NCBI GenBank assembly: GCA_021787985.1
Contig: JAJYLG010000005.1
Span: 1-64,000 of the forward strand
Length of the DNA: 64,000 nucleotides
Direction: 5' to 3'
Source: Chloroflexota bacterium
GTDB taxonomy: Bacteria > Chloroflexota > Dehalococcoidia > DSGV01
Below, piece after piece: positions 15,128 through 23,740 of the stretch (positions within the stretch are counted from its first letter, which is position 1; every line of letters begins with the position of its first letter). Made by a program: the position numbers and the translations under genes. The notes under the pieces were generated by a model, which ran no database searches, had not been told where the DNA came from, and was given only the letters and a program-made list of their open reading frames with translations.

Positions 15128-16855
15128 ATGATCATCCAGCATCGCAGGAGCGGCGGCCGTGCCTGGCGCGGTTTTGCCGGCATCGTAACTGTCGCGCTCG
15201 CCGTGGCGCTGCTCGCAAGCGTGGGGCTGTCCGCCGGCCGAGTGCTGGCGGCGGACGTCAGTGGCAGCCTTTCCTCGGGCCTGAACGGCTTGGCGGTCTC
15301 CACGCCGGTCGCCAGCGGCGTCCAGGTCGCCAAGTTCACCGAGACCACGGCCGTCGCCGCGACCAGCAATAACCAGATCAGCGTGCAGCTTCCCGCCGGG
15401 ACGACCTTCGGCAGCGGCGCGAACGTTTCCGTGAACTGGTCGGCGACCGTCGGCGGCTCGTCGATCACCCTGACCGGAGCCAGCGCCACCGGCACGACGC
15501 TCACGCTCAGCACGGCCGCCGCCATCGGCGCGGGTGCCGAGGTGATCGTCACCACCGGGGCGGCGGGGCTGATTACCACGCCGCCCACGCCCACCGCGGT
15601 CGGCACGCTCATCGTCACGACGGTCAACGGCGCGACGGCGACCGCCGTGGACACGGGCACGCTCAGCACGCTCCAATTCATTGGCGCACCCGCGAGCGTC
15701 TCCGCCACGGCCCCGTCCTCGCTGGTGATGGCGACCGGCGGCTCGCTCACCGTCACGTTCACGGTGAAGGACTCGGCCGGCAACGGCGTGCCCAGCGCGT
15801 CGGTGACGTTCCTCGTCTCGGGCGGCACGACGCTGTCGTCCTGCACCAGCGGCAGCGCGAGCGCGGGTTGCACGGCGACCACCAACAGCAGCGGTGAGGC
15901 GCAGATCACGGTGACGTCGGCGACCGCCGGCTCCGTCACCATCGACGCGCACGTCGGGACGGTCACGGGCAACGCCACGGTGACGGTCACTGGCGCGGCC
16001 GCGTCGATCACGCTCACCAACGTGAAGTACTCGATCGCCACCGGCGGCTCGCTGGCGGGCGCCGTGAGCGTGCTGGTGAAGGACTCGGCCAGCAACCCGC
16101 TTTCCGGTCAGACCGTCACCGCGACGGCGAACCCGACGACCCTCTTCTCGGTCCAGCCGGCATTCGCCGCGACCGCCAGTGACGGCACGGCGACCCTCAA
16201 CGCCGGCACCTGTGGCGGCACCAGCGGCTCGGCGACCCTCACCGCCGGCATCGGCAGCGTGACGTCGAACACGATGACGCTGGTGTGCGCCGGCACCCCG
16301 GCCACGGTCGCGCTGACGCTGCCTACCGGGCTGAACACGACCACCAACACCAGCGGCACGGTCACGGCGGACGTGACGGACGCGTCCGGCCAGCCGGTCC
16401 CCGATGGCACCACGGTGACCTTCGCCGTGTCGCCACCGACTCGCGCGACGCTCTCCGCGACGACGGGCAGCACCTCGAACGGTCAGGCCAGCGTGACGCT
16501 CGTGGCGACCGACAGCGGCACGGCGGCGGTGACGGCCACCGCCGGCTCGGCATCGAAGATCGACTCGCTGACGATCGGCGCGGGCGGCACGTCGGGCACG
16601 GTCGCTCTGGGGGCGGGATTCACGTTCGAGCCCTGGAACGGCCCGGCGCTCAGCGGCGCCGACGCGATCCGCAGCTACCTCAACGACCACGGGCTGTCGG
16701 GCGCGTGGGGCGCGCTCTACTACCCGGTGCCGGCCACCGCCCCGATCCAGTTCCAGTACATCTTCCCGTCCGGGGTCAGCGTGACGCTGAACAGCGTGAG
16801 CCCCGGGCAGATTGTGCTTTTCTACATGACGCAGGCGGCCACGCTGACCTGGTAG
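15128..16855 (+). CDS. Secreted Ig-like (Big) repeat protein
   Basis: 575 residues with a Sec signal (IVTVALAVALLASVGLSAGR, cleavage near VLAA-DV). Residues about 45-190 are a beta-rich Thr/Ser/Gly region. Then at least two bacterial Ig-like units of the invasin/Big-1 kind are visible: VTFTVKDSAGNGVPSASVTF..., VSVLVKDSASNPLSGQTVT... and VTADVTDASGQPVPDGTTVT.... The last about 75 residues (FTFEPWNGPALSGADAIRSY...) form a distinct end domain. Such proteins usually lie on or outside the cell surface in adhesion or matrix structure. GGAGGGTGAG precedes ATG 15128. Monocistronic, followed by a strong hairpin. Confidence 0.8.
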   Translation: MIIQHRRSGGRAWRGFAGIVTVALAVALLASVGLSAGRVLAADVSGSLSSGLNGLAVSTPVASGVQVAKFTETTAVAATSNNQISVQLPAGTTFGSGANVSVNWSATVGGSSITLTGASATGTTLTLSTAAAIGAGAEVIVTTGAAGLITTPPTPTAVGTLIVTTVNGATATAVDTGTLSTLQFIGAPASVSATAPSSLVMATGGSLTVTFTVKDSAGNGVPSASVTFLVSGGTTLSSCTSGSASAGCTATTNSSGEAQITVTSATAGSVTIDAHVGTVTGNATVTVTGAAASITLTNVKYSIATGGSLAGAVSVLVKDSASNPLSGQTVTATANPTTLFSVQPAFAATASDGTATLNAGTCGGTSGSATLTAGIGSVTSNTMTLVCAGTPATVALTLPTGLNTTTNTSGTVTADVTDASGQPVPDGTTVTFAVSPPTRATLSATTGSTSNGQASVTLVATDSGTAAVTATAGSASKIDSLTIGAGGTSGTVALGAGFTFEPWNGPALSGADAIRSYLNDHGLSGAWGALYYPVPATAPIQFQYIFPSGVSVTLNSVSPGQIVLFYMTQAATLTW

Positions 16856-16875
16856 CGGGCCGCGTACCCTCTCGC

Positions 16876-16914
16876 ACGCGTGGGCGGTCGGCCTCCGGTC
16901 GGCCGCCCACGCGT
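16876..16914 (+). terminator. strong hairpin after the Ig-like protein gene
   Basis: ACGCGTGGGCGG (16876-16887) pairs perfectly with CCGCCCACGCGT (16903-16914), a 12-bp stem around a 15-nt loop. No T run follows, as is common in GC-rich genomes. It lies 21 nt after the stop codon. Confidence 0.7.
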
Positions 16915-17298
16915 CTCCAGCGAAGGGCCCCGGCGCCCGTGCCTTCAGGACAAGGGGGAATGGTGGTCACGCGCGGCCGAACGTCGCCGCGGCAGCGAGG
17001 ATAGGGCGAACGAGCGGGCGGGTCTATACTTGGCCTGAGGACGTCCGGATGTGCTTCTGTCCGGGCCCAACGGCCCCGGTATCCCGGGGAGTCGCGGGCG
17101 GGGCGGGCGTCTGACCCCCTCCAGGGAAAGGGCCTCTGCCCGCGGCGGCAGCCGCCACTTCAGGCGGGAGGCGCGGAGCGCCACAGGAAAGCCGGCGTGT
17201 ACGGGCCGCGCCATCCGGGGTTCCCGGCGCTCCGGGTGCGCTCCCCGCGGTCGCGGTAGGATCCCGCGCGTTCGAGCGCGCGTCATGGAGGTTCCAGT
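16915..17298 (+). promoter_or_regulatory. upstream region of the isocitrate dehydrogenase operon
   Basis: No gene is seen in these 384 nt. Two -10-like hexamers occur: TATACT at 17025-17030 and TAGGAT at 17257-17262; the second would give a leader of about 30 nt before the TTG start at 17299. The stretch between them is very GC-rich. No riboswitch fold is recognised. Confidence 0.45.
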
Positions 17299-18396
17299 TT
17301 GGTCCACGAGGTTACGTTCATCCCCGGCGACGGGACCGGTCCCGAGATCGCAGAAGCTACCCGCCGTGTCCTCGAAGCGACCGGCGTCCCGTTCCAGTGG
17401 GACGTCCAGCACGCCGGCGTCGACATCATGGAGAAGGAAGGCACGCCGCTCCCGAACCGCGTGCTCGAGTCGCTGCGCCGCACGAAGCTCGGCATCAAGG
17501 GACCGATCACCACTCCCATCGGCACCGGTTTCCGCAGCGTCAACGTCGCGCTGCGGAAGACGCTCGACCTGTACGCCTGCCTGCGCCCGTGCAAGAGCTA
17601 CCCGGGCGTGCGCAGCCGCTACCAGGGCATCGACATCGTGCTGGTACGCGAGAACACCGAGGACCTGTACGCGGGCATCGAGTTCGAGAAGGGCTCGCCC
17701 TACATCCGTCAGATCAGCGACCTCTGCGTGGCGAGCGGCCAGCAGGCCCTGCGTGAGGACACCGGCCTCTCGCTCAAGCCGATCAGCGAGTTCGGCGCGC
17801 GTCGCATCGTCAAGTTCGCGTTCGAGTACGCGCGCGCACACGGCCGCAAGAAGGTCACCGCGGTCACCAAGGCGAACATTATGAAGTACACCGACGGGCT
17901 CTTCCTGGCGGTCGCGCGACAGGTTGCCGCCGACTACCGGGACATCCAGTTCGAGGAGATGCTCGTCGACAACATGTGCATGCAGCTCGTCCAGAAGCCC
18001 GAGCTCTACGACGTGCTCGTGCTGCCGAACCTGTATGGCGACATCCTGAGCGACCTGAGCGCCGGGCTGGTCGGCGGTCTGGGGGTCGCGCCGGGCGCGA
18101 ACATCGGCGACCAGGCCGCGCTCTTCGAGCCGGTCCACGGCAGCGCGCCGAAGTACACCGGCCAGAACAAGGTGAACCCGATGGCGATGATGTTCTCCGG
18201 CATGCTGCTGCTGCAGCACATCGGTGAGACCGCCGCCGCGGGCCTGATGGAGCGCGCGATGGCCGAGGTCATCCGCGAAGGGAAATCCGTCACCTACGAC
18301 ATGAAGCCGGACCGCAACGATCCAACCGCCGTCGGCACGTCGCAGGTGGCCGACGCGATCATTGCCAAGATGGAGGAACTCCGTGTCCGCGCGTAA
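17299..18396 (+). CDS. icd: NAD(P)-dependent isocitrate dehydrogenase
   Basis: 365 residues of the isocitrate/isopropylmalate dehydrogenase family. Visible are [20 protein letters not shown] at the N-terminus, [20 protein letters not shown] with substrate arginines, the Lys/Tyr region [14 protein letters not shown], the metal-binding [19 protein letters not shown] and the nucleotide segment [18 protein letters not shown]. Length and these motifs fit bacterial NAD-type isocitrate dehydrogenase better than isopropylmalate dehydrogenase. The start is TTG 17299, set by GGAGG at 17287-17291. The end overlaps the malate dehydrogenase start by 14 nt, so the two are translationally coupled. Confidence 0.88.
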   Translation: MVHEVTFIPGDGTGPEIAEATRRVLEATGVPFQWDVQHAGVDIMEKEGTPLPNRVLESLRRTKLGIKGPITTPIGTGFRSVNVALRKTLDLYACLRPCKSYPGVRSRYQGIDIVLVRENTEDLYAGIEFEKGSPYIRQISDLCVASGQQALREDTGLSLKPISEFGARRIVKFAFEYARAHGRKKVTAVTKANIMKYTDGLFLAVARQVAADYRDIQFEEMLVDNMCMQLVQKPELYDVLVLPNLYGDILSDLSAGLVGGLGVAPGANIGDQAALFEPVHGSAPKYTGQNKVNPMAMMFSGMLLLQHIGETAAAGLMERAMAEVIREGKSVTYDMKPDRNDPTAVGTSQVADAIIAKMEELRVRA

Positions 18397-19351
18397 GAAG
18401 GTCACCATCGCCGGCGCCGGCAACACCGGCGCCTCGATGGCCCAGCTTCTGGCTCTCAAGAACATCGCTGACATCGTTCTGGTCGACATCATCGAGGGCC
18501 TGCCCCAGGGCAAGGCGCTCGACCTGACCGAGGCGGGCAACATCAGCGGTCACGACGTCTCGATCACCGGCACCAACGACTGGGCCGACACCGCCGGCTC
18601 GGACGTCGTCGTCATCACCTCTGGCGTGCCGCGCAAGCCCGGCATGACCCGCGAGGACCTGCTCGCCACCAACGCCCGCATCGTCCGCGGCGTCGCCGAG
18701 CAGGCGTTCCGCAACTCACCCAACGCGGTGTTCATCGTGTTCGCCAACCCGATGGACGTCATGTGCCACGTTATGTTGCGCACGACCGGGCTCGACCGCG
18801 CCCGCGTCATCGGCCAGGGCGGCATGCTCGACTCCGCCCGCTACCGCGCGTTCATCGCCATGGAGCTGGGCGCGTCTGTGCGCGACGTCCAGGCCTGGGT
18901 GCTCGGCGGACACACCGAGGCGACCATGGTTCCGCTGCTCTCGAACGCCATGGTGGGCGGCGTGCCGCTGACCCAGCTCGTGCCGCCGGAGCGCCGGCAA
19001 GCGCTCGTCACGCGCGCCAAGAACGGCGGCAAGGAGATCGTCGACCTCCTGAAGACCGGCAGCGCCTTCTACGCGCCGGCCGCGGCGACCATCTCCATGG
19101 TCGAGGCCGTGCTGCTCGACCAGCAGCGCGTGCTGCCCTGCGCCGTCCACCTGGAGGGCGAGTACGGCGTGCGGGGCGCCTACGTTGGCGTGATGGCCGT
19201 CCTCGGCGCCGGTGGCGTGCAGAAGGTGATCGAGCAGCCGCTCGCGCCCGACGAGCTCGAGGAGATGCGCAAGGCCGGGGCGGCGGTGCACGAGCTGCTC
19301 CAGGCGCTGGACAAAGCCGAGGCCACCACCGCTCCGGGCGGCGGCTCCTGA
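18383..19351 (+). CDS. mdh: Malate dehydrogenase (LDH-like type)
   Basis: 322 residues. The Rossmann start is [18 protein letters not shown], with the acidic residue at the end of strand 2 in IVLVDIIEG that selects NAD. Arginines of the mobile loop appear in [14 protein letters not shown], and the catalytic His in [11 protein letters not shown]. It follows the pattern of LDH-like malate dehydrogenases of Chloroflexus-type bacteria. I chose GTG 18383 because GGAGGA (18372-18377) lies 5 nt upstream inside the end of icd; the frame is open further upstream but without a better site. Oxidises malate to oxaloacetate in the TCA cycle. Confidence 0.92.
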   Translation: MSARKKVTIAGAGNTGASMAQLLALKNIADIVLVDIIEGLPQGKALDLTEAGNISGHDVSITGTNDWADTAGSDVVVITSGVPRKPGMTREDLLATNARIVRGVAEQAFRNSPNAVFIVFANPMDVMCHVMLRTTGLDRARVIGQGGMLDSARYRAFIAMELGASVRDVQAWVLGGHTEATMVPLLSNAMVGGVPLTQLVPPERRQALVTRAKNGGKEIVDLLKTGSAFYAPAAATISMVEAVLLDQQRVLPCAVHLEGEYGVRGAYVGVMAVLGAGGVQKVIEQPLAPDELEEMRKAGAAVHELLQALDKAEATTAPGGGS

Positions 19352-19364
19352 CCTGTTGCAAACC

Positions 19365-20222
19365 ATGACGAGGCCGCCCCGCGAGGTCGACGTCACGCGC
19401 ATCGAGGAGACGGTCGCCCGCCTCTGCCAGGAGGCCGCGCACGTCCTTCCCGATGACGTCTACGCGGCCCTGCGGCAAGCGGCCTCGTCCGAGCAGGCGC
19501 CGCTCGCGCGCGAGGTGCTCACCCAGATCCTGGAGAACGCGGTCGTGGCCCGCCAGGAGATGATACCGCTCTGTCAGGACACGGGCACCACGGTCGTCTT
19601 CCTCGAGATCGGGCAGGATGTGCACCTGGTGGGCGGCGATGTTCACGCCGCGGTCAACGGCGGCGTCGCCCGTGGATATGCAGAAGGCTATCTGCGCGCC
19701 TCCATCGTCGACCACCCGATCACCAGCCGCGTGAACACGCGCGACAATACGCCCGCGGTGATTCACACCGAGCTGGTGCCGGGCGACCGGGTCCGCGTGA
19801 TCGTGGTGCCGAAGGGCGGCGGGTGTGAGAACATGAGCCGCTTCCGGGTGATGCTCCCGGCCGCCGGCGCCGGGGGTATTCGCGAGCTCGTGTTGCGCAC
19901 GGTCGAGGAGTCCGGCGGCAACCCCTGCCCGCCGCTGATCGTCGGTGTGGGCGTGGGCGGCACGGCCGAGCACGCCATGTACCTGGCGAAGCGCGCGATC
20001 CTGCGCCCAGCCGGAGAACACCACCCCGACCCCGAAGTCGCCGCGTTCGAGCGCGAGCTATTGGCGCAGGTGAACGCTACGGGAGTCGGACCGCAGAACG
20101 TGGGTGGGATGACCACCGCGCTGGCGGTCAACGTGGAGGTCTTCCCCACGCACATCGCCTCGCTGCCAGTGGCGATCAATCTGCAGTGCCACAGCGCGCG
20201 GCAGAAGTCGGCCGAGATCTGA
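19365..20222 (+). CDS. Fumarate hydratase class I, alpha (N-terminal domain) subunit
   Basis: 285 residues matching the N-terminal catalytic domain of class I Fe-S hydro-lyases. Candidate [4Fe-4S] ligands are the cysteines in IPLCQDTGTT, GGGCENMSRF and GGNPCPPLIVG. Members act on fumarate or L-tartrate; neighbouring icd, mdh and the beta subunit argue for fumarate. ATG 19365 is the conservative start; an in-frame TTG at 19356 is also possible and neither has a clear ribosome site. It lies 13 nt after mdh. Confidence 0.9.
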   Translation: MTRPPREVDVTRIEETVARLCQEAAHVLPDDVYAALRQAASSEQAPLAREVLTQILENAVVARQEMIPLCQDTGTTVVFLEIGQDVHLVGGDVHAAVNGGVARGYAEGYLRASIVDHPITSRVNTRDNTPAVIHTELVPGDRVRVIVVPKGGGCENMSRFRVMLPAAGAGGIRELVLRTVEESGGNPCPPLIVGVGVGGTAEHAMYLAKRAILRPAGEHHPDPEVAAFERELLAQVNATGVGPQNVGGMTTALAVNVEVFPTHIASLPVAINLQCHSARQKSAEI

Positions 20223-20229
20223 GCACGCC

Positions 20230-20832
20230 ATGGCCGAGCACCACATCAGCCTGCCCTTGACCGACCCGATGGTCGAGCAGTTGCGCGCCGGCGACAGCGT
20301 GCGGCTATCGGGCGTGGTCTACGCCGCCCGGGATGCGGCCCATCGCCGCTTCGTCGAAGCGCTCGGCCGCGACGAGCACCTGCCGGTCGACCTCGACGGC
20401 CAGGTGATCTACTACGTCGGGCCGACACCGGCGCGCCCCGGGCGGGTCATCGGCGCCGCCGGGCCGACCACGGCGATGCGGCTGGACCCGTTCCTGCCGC
20501 GACTGCTCGAGATCGGGCTCAAGGGCACGGTCGGCAAGGGCGGTCGCACCCCGGCGGCGCGCGAGGCGATCCGCCGCCACCACGCGGTCTACTTCCAGGC
20601 CATCGGCGGGCTCGGCGCGCTGCTCGCCCGCCACATCACCGCGGTGGAGGTGGTCGCGTACGAGGACCTCGGCACCGAGTCCGTAAAGCGGATGGTGCTC
20701 GAAGACTTCCCGTGCTTCGTCTGCGTGGACGCGCACGGCGGCTACCTGCCGGAGGTCGGCCGCTCCCGCTGGCGGGACCCGGCAGTGCTGGGCGACTACC
20801 TGTCCTCGACCACCGAAACGTACGGAGGCTGA
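20230..20832 (+). CDS. Fumarate hydratase class I, beta (C-terminal domain) subunit
   Basis: 200 residues, the swivelling C-terminal domain of class I fumarases as a separate chain. Typical segments are LRAGDSVRLSGVVYAARDAA, YYVGPTPARPGRVIGAAGPT and TTAMRLDPFLPRLLEIGLKG (part of the active-site loop) and GTVGKGGRT. It starts 7 nt after the alpha gene and together they make the hydratase converting fumarate to malate. The stop (TGA 20830-20832) lies 1 nt before a possible small TTG-started gene. Confidence 0.92.
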   Translation: MAEHHISLPLTDPMVEQLRAGDSVRLSGVVYAARDAAHRRFVEALGRDEHLPVDLDGQVIYYVGPTPARPGRVIGAAGPTTAMRLDPFLPRLLEIGLKGTVGKGGRTPAAREAIRRHHAVYFQAIGGLGALLARHITAVEVVAYEDLGTESVKRMVLEDFPCFVCVDAHGGYLPEVGRSRWRDPAVLGDYLSSTTETYGG

Positions 20833-20833
20833 G

Positions 20834-21034
20834 TTGGGACGAGATACACCCTTGCTGGATGGCCGCACGCTCTTCGGCATCGCCGGTCTGTCACTGGCCC
20901 TGTCCATCCTGCTGCGGCTCACGGGTCACCGCCGTGCCGCGGCGCTCACGCGGGCGGTCTCCACCGTCGCGGTGATCGCGGCCAGCTTCGCCCGCGACTC
21001 GGGCGAGGTCGTGCCTTTCGACAGCGAGGGGTAG
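20834..21034 (+). CDS. possible small hydrophobic protein coupled to fumarase beta
   Basis: 66 residues starting at TTG 20834, with GGAGG at 20824-20828 inside the end of the fumarase gene, 5 nt upstream. One likely membrane helix (TLFGIAGLSLALSILLRL), a second weaker hydrophobic stretch (AVSTVAVIAASFA) and an acidic tail. I recognise no family. The ribosome site and position after the fumarase stop favour a real gene, but it could be spurious. Confidence 0.45.
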   Translation: MGRDTPLLDGRTLFGIAGLSLALSILLRLTGHRRAAALTRAVSTVAVIAASFARDSGEVVPFDSEG

Positions 21035-21124
21035 GCGGCCGACCGATCGTCTTCCCCCGGGGTCCGGCAGCGCCGGGCAGGGGCGCGTTGGAACGACGCG
21101 CGCTCCCTGCTCCCCAGATCGTCC

Positions 21125-21156
21125 GCGCGGCCGGACCTTGTCCTGTCCGGCCGCGC
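21125..21156. terminator. bidirectional terminator hairpin
   Basis: GCGCGGCCGGAC (21125-21136) pairs perfectly with GTCCGGCCGCGC (21145-21156) around an 8-nt loop CTTGTCCT. It lies between the end of the plus-strand TCA operon and the end of the minus-strand membrane-protein gene, so it can serve both. Confidence 0.8.
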
Positions 21157-21210
21157 GTCGTCTATTCGCGCTGTAGGTCTGCCGCGCCGGCTCGCCGGGG
21201 CGGCGGGTAA

Positions 21211-21798
21211 TCAGCCGGCGGTGGGAGCCGCCTTGCGTGGATGCGCCGCGGGGAAGAGGGCATCCCAGGCCACGCGGCGATAGTGGACGAACCCGAGGAC
21301 CGTCAGCACGGCCAGGACTCCCGCGAGCGTGAACGAGACGATGGCGGCGACCTGAGCCACCTCACCGATCGTCCAGAACGCGTACGCGTTGAGGAGCATG
21401 CCGCGCAGCGTGGTGCCCCTGAACATCGTTTCGACCTGCGCCTTGAGCTGCGCGTCATCGGGCTTGGCCCGGGACGCGGCGCTCGCCTCGGAGTAGGTCG
21501 TGGCACCCTTGCTTTCTTGCAGATGCACGAGGATGTAGTGGTCGGCGAATGCCTTGGCCTGGGGGCCAGTGAGCACTTGCTGCCCAGCGTACTTGCTGAT
21601 GTACGGCCCGATCTTGGGGTCGGCCAACTGGGGGCTGCCGGCGGCCGGGAAGGAGATCTTCTGCTCGCCGAGCTGTTGGCGCACCTGGCTGGTGGTGACG
21701 TTGTGGGCCCACAGGCCCAGAATACCGGCGGCGACGAGAACGACCATCAACATCACCCCGGCAGCGGACAACAGCAGGTCAAACGTCTTGCGGGACAT
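21211..21798 (-). CDS. membrane protein, function unknown
   Basis: 195 residues. One N-terminal membrane segment (LLLSAAGVMLMVVLVAAGIL), an extracytoplasmic domain of about 90 residues, then two C-terminal segments (LRGMLLNAYAFWTIGEVAQV and AIVSFTLAGVLAVLTVLGFV). The loop contains AGQQVLTGPQAKAFADHYI and many Ser/Ala. GGGAGGT lies about 11 nt before ATG 21798. It is downstream of the sdh genes on the same strand but separated by 371 nt and a hairpin, so it is probably its own unit. No named family recognised. Confidence 0.7.
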   Translation of the reverse strand: MSRKTFDLLLSAAGVMLMVVLVAAGILGLWAHNVTTSQVRQQLGEQKISFPAAGSPQLADPKIGPYISKYAGQQVLTGPQAKAFADHYILVHLQESKGATTYSEASAASRAKPDDAQLKAQVETMFRGTTLRGMLLNAYAFWTIGEVAQVAAIVSFTLAGVLAVLTVLGFVHYRRVAWDALFPAAHPRKAAPTAG

Positions 21799-22169
21799 GT
21801 CTTCGGGTACCTCCCTCGACTAGTGGATCTTCCCTACAGGACCAGGGTTGCGCGAGCGGCCGCGGTCGTCAGTCGGGCAATTCGTGACATATTTCACAAC
21901 CTCTGTGGGGCATCATCGGACAGTATTCCCCAGATACGTGGGGCCCTGCCCGACACGCCCTGCGGACCTCCCGTCGTGCGTGCGCGCGGCGCCCCGCTGG
22001 CGTGCGCGCCGGGGACACCGGCGGCTTCAGGCGCGGGGCCGAGGCGAACGGGCGATCCCGATTTGATCCTCGATCGGAGGGGCCGGCAGTCCGGGTGGCG
22101 TGCGCCTGGCACAGTGCGGCCCGCCTTTCGGCGGGCGCACGCTAACGCTCCCCAGGATATTCGGCGTGG
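21799..22169 (-). other. 371-nt intergenic region downstream of sdhD
   Basis: No credible gene on either strand. It holds the sdh terminator hairpin at 22115-22140 and must hold the promoter of the minus-strand membrane-protein gene, which I cannot place with confidence. Confidence 0.6.
22115..22140 (-). terminator. terminator of the sdh operon
   Basis: GTGCGGCCCGCC and GGCGGGCGCAC fold into an 11-bp stem with one bulged base and a TTTC loop, 30 nt after the sdhD stop. Confidence 0.7.
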
Positions 22170-22580
22170 TCAGGCGTACTTGCGGAACGCGATCAGCGCG
22201 GCGATGCCAAATCCCCAGGTGGCGATTCCGAGCAGCCACAGCAGCCCGGTCGTCACCTTCGTCCCGGTCCCGCGCACGCCCAGGTCGAGCGCGATGTTCC
22301 GGATCCCGTTCAGCCCGTGGTAGACGACGAACGTCAGCAGCGCCACGTCGACCGCCCACCAGAAACCCTGCTGCAGCCGGAAAGCCACGTCGTTGAAGAT
22401 GATCAGGTCGCGCGTATCCGAGGCCTTGCCCAGGTTGCCGAAGTGGTTGATGCCGATATGGATGCCCATCAGCACCACCAGGAACAGGCCCGAGATGCGC
22501 TGGAGCACCCACGGCCAGAAGGAAACGCTCTCCCTGGCCGTCTGCATCGGTGCTTCGCCCGGTCGCATAATCGCCGCCAT
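22170..22580 (-). CDS. sdhD: Succinate dehydrogenase membrane anchor subunit D
   Basis: 136 residues with three membrane helices (VLQRISGLFLVVLMGIHIGI; WWAVDVALLTFVVYHGLNGI; TTGLLWLLGIATWGFGIAAL). Candidate haem-axial histidines are in GIHIGI and VYHGLNGIR. The layout resembles sdhC beside it (HR/QR-I-(T/S)-G at helix 1, HxLNG(L/I)R at helix 2), so the two anchors look like sister proteins. It anchors the SdhAB catalytic arm and passes electrons to quinone. Last gene of the operon, starting 9 nt after sdhC. Confidence 0.85.
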   Translation of the reverse strand: MAAIMRPGEAPMQTARESVSFWPWVLQRISGLFLVVLMGIHIGINHFGNLGKASDTRDLIIFNDVAFRLQQGFWWAVDVALLTFVVYHGLNGIRNIALDLGVRGTGTKVTTGLLWLLGIATWGFGIAALIAFRKYA

Positions 22581-22589
22581 TCGCCCCTC

Positions 22590-22988
22590 CTAGCCCAACA
22601 GTTTCCGCGCCACGACCAGCGAGACCGCGAACACCGCGACCGCGACCAGAAGGGAGGCCCAGAACAGCGCCTTCTGCAGGCGGATGCCCCAACCGATGTC
22701 GAACGCGATGATCCGCAGCCCGTTCAGCGCGTGGAACGTCACGATTCCGCTCAGGCCGGCGTCGAGCAAGACGAACACCGGGCTCTGCACGAAGTGCAGC
22801 GCGTCATTGAACGCCTGCTCGCCGCGCACCGACTGGCCGATGACGATGATGTGCATGAAGAGGTACAGGACCAGGAAGACGCCGGTGATACGGTGCAAGA
22901 TGTACGCCAGCGTGCCGGTCCAGATCGCGCGCGGGCGATAGTGCGTTCGCTCGACGCTCGCCCGGCTCACCTGCGGTTGCGCAGTCAT
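22590..22988 (-). CDS. sdhC: Succinate dehydrogenase cytochrome b556 subunit C
   Basis: 132 residues with three membrane helices. Helix 1 contains the family pattern HRITGVFLVLYLFMHI, helix 2 VTFHALNGLRIIAFD, both with histidines placed for haem b. The N-terminal RPRAIWTGTLAYILHR is the usual quinone-site region. ATG 22988 was chosen as the start after the short gap to sdhB (29 nt); a longer open frame upstream runs into sdhB. Works with sdhD as membrane anchor of complex II. Confidence 0.88.
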   Translation of the reverse strand: MTAQPQVSRASVERTHYRPRAIWTGTLAYILHRITGVFLVLYLFMHIIVIGQSVRGEQAFNDALHFVQSPVFVLLDAGLSGIVTFHALNGLRIIAFDIGWGIRLQKALFWASLLVAVAVFAVSLVVARKLLG

Positions 22989-23017
22989 CAGTCCCTGCCG
23001 TCCTCGCTTTCGATGGC

Positions 23018-23740
23018 CTAGACCGGCAGCCCGAAGCGGCGCCGGATCGTCAGCTTCTTCAGTTGCTGGATCGCGTAGGTGGGTTCCACGCCCTTGGGGC
23101 AGACCTCGGTGCAGTTGAAGACCGTGTGGCAACGCCAGATGCCACGCTCATCCGACACGATCTTGAGCCGCTCCCTCCGTGCGGAGTCGCGCGGGTCGCC
23201 GGCGAAGCGATAGGCTTTCGCCAGCGCCGCGGGGCCGAGGTACTCCTCGTCGGTGGCCGCGATCGGGCACGAGGAGTAGCAGGCGCCGCATTGAATGCAG
23301 CCGCCGAACTGCTGCAGATGCCGCGCCTCCTTGTTCGCCATCCGGTACTCCTTCTCGGGCGCCGGCTTGGCCCTATCCGGGATCAGGAACGGCATGATGG
23401 CCCGGTACTTGCGCCAGAACTGCTCCATATCCACCGCCAGGTCCTTGATCACCGGCAGGTTGGCCAGCGGTTCGACCACCACCGTCCCATCGCGCACCAC
23501 CTCGCTGAGCTGCGTGCTGCAGGTCAGGTGCTCGCGGTCGTTGACGCGCATGGCGCACGAACCGCAGATCGCCTGCCGGCACGAGCGCCGAAACGTCAGC
23601 GCGCTGTCGGCGAAGTCCTTGATCTGCACCAGGCCGTCCAGCACAACGGCCCGGTCGTCGAGCTCGAGCGGGTAGCTCTCGAAGTGCGGGTTGGCGTCGC
23701 GCTCGGGGTCGTACCGCAGGATGCGGAAAGTGACGCGCAT
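23018..23740 (-). CDS. sdhB: Succinate dehydrogenase iron-sulfur subunit
   Basis: 240 residues. N-terminal ferredoxin domain with [2Fe-2S] ligands in SCRQAICGSCAM and LTCSTQL; C-terminal domain with CIQCGACYSSCP and CHTVFNCTEVCPKG for the [4Fe-4S] and [3Fe-4S] centres. It carries electrons from FAD in SdhA to the membrane anchor. The start ATG overlaps the sdhA stop (TGATG at 23738-23742), a translational coupling. Confidence 0.95.
   Translation of the reverse strand: MRVTFRILRYDPERDANPHFESYPLELDDRAVVLDGLVQIKDFADSALTFRRSCRQAICGSCAMRVNDREHLTCSTQLSEVVRDGTVVVEPLANLPVIKDLAVDMEQFWRKYRAIMPFLIPDRAKPAPEKEYRMANKEARHLQQFGGCIQCGACYSSCPIAATDEEYLGPAALAKAYRFAGDPRDSARRERLKIVSDERGIWRCHTVFNCTEVCPKGVEPTYAIQQLKKLTIRRRFGLPV

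Noticed and set aside
14924-16690. 588-codon minus-strand frame
   Set aside because: Antisense to the Ig-like protein; Arg/Gly-rich without domains.
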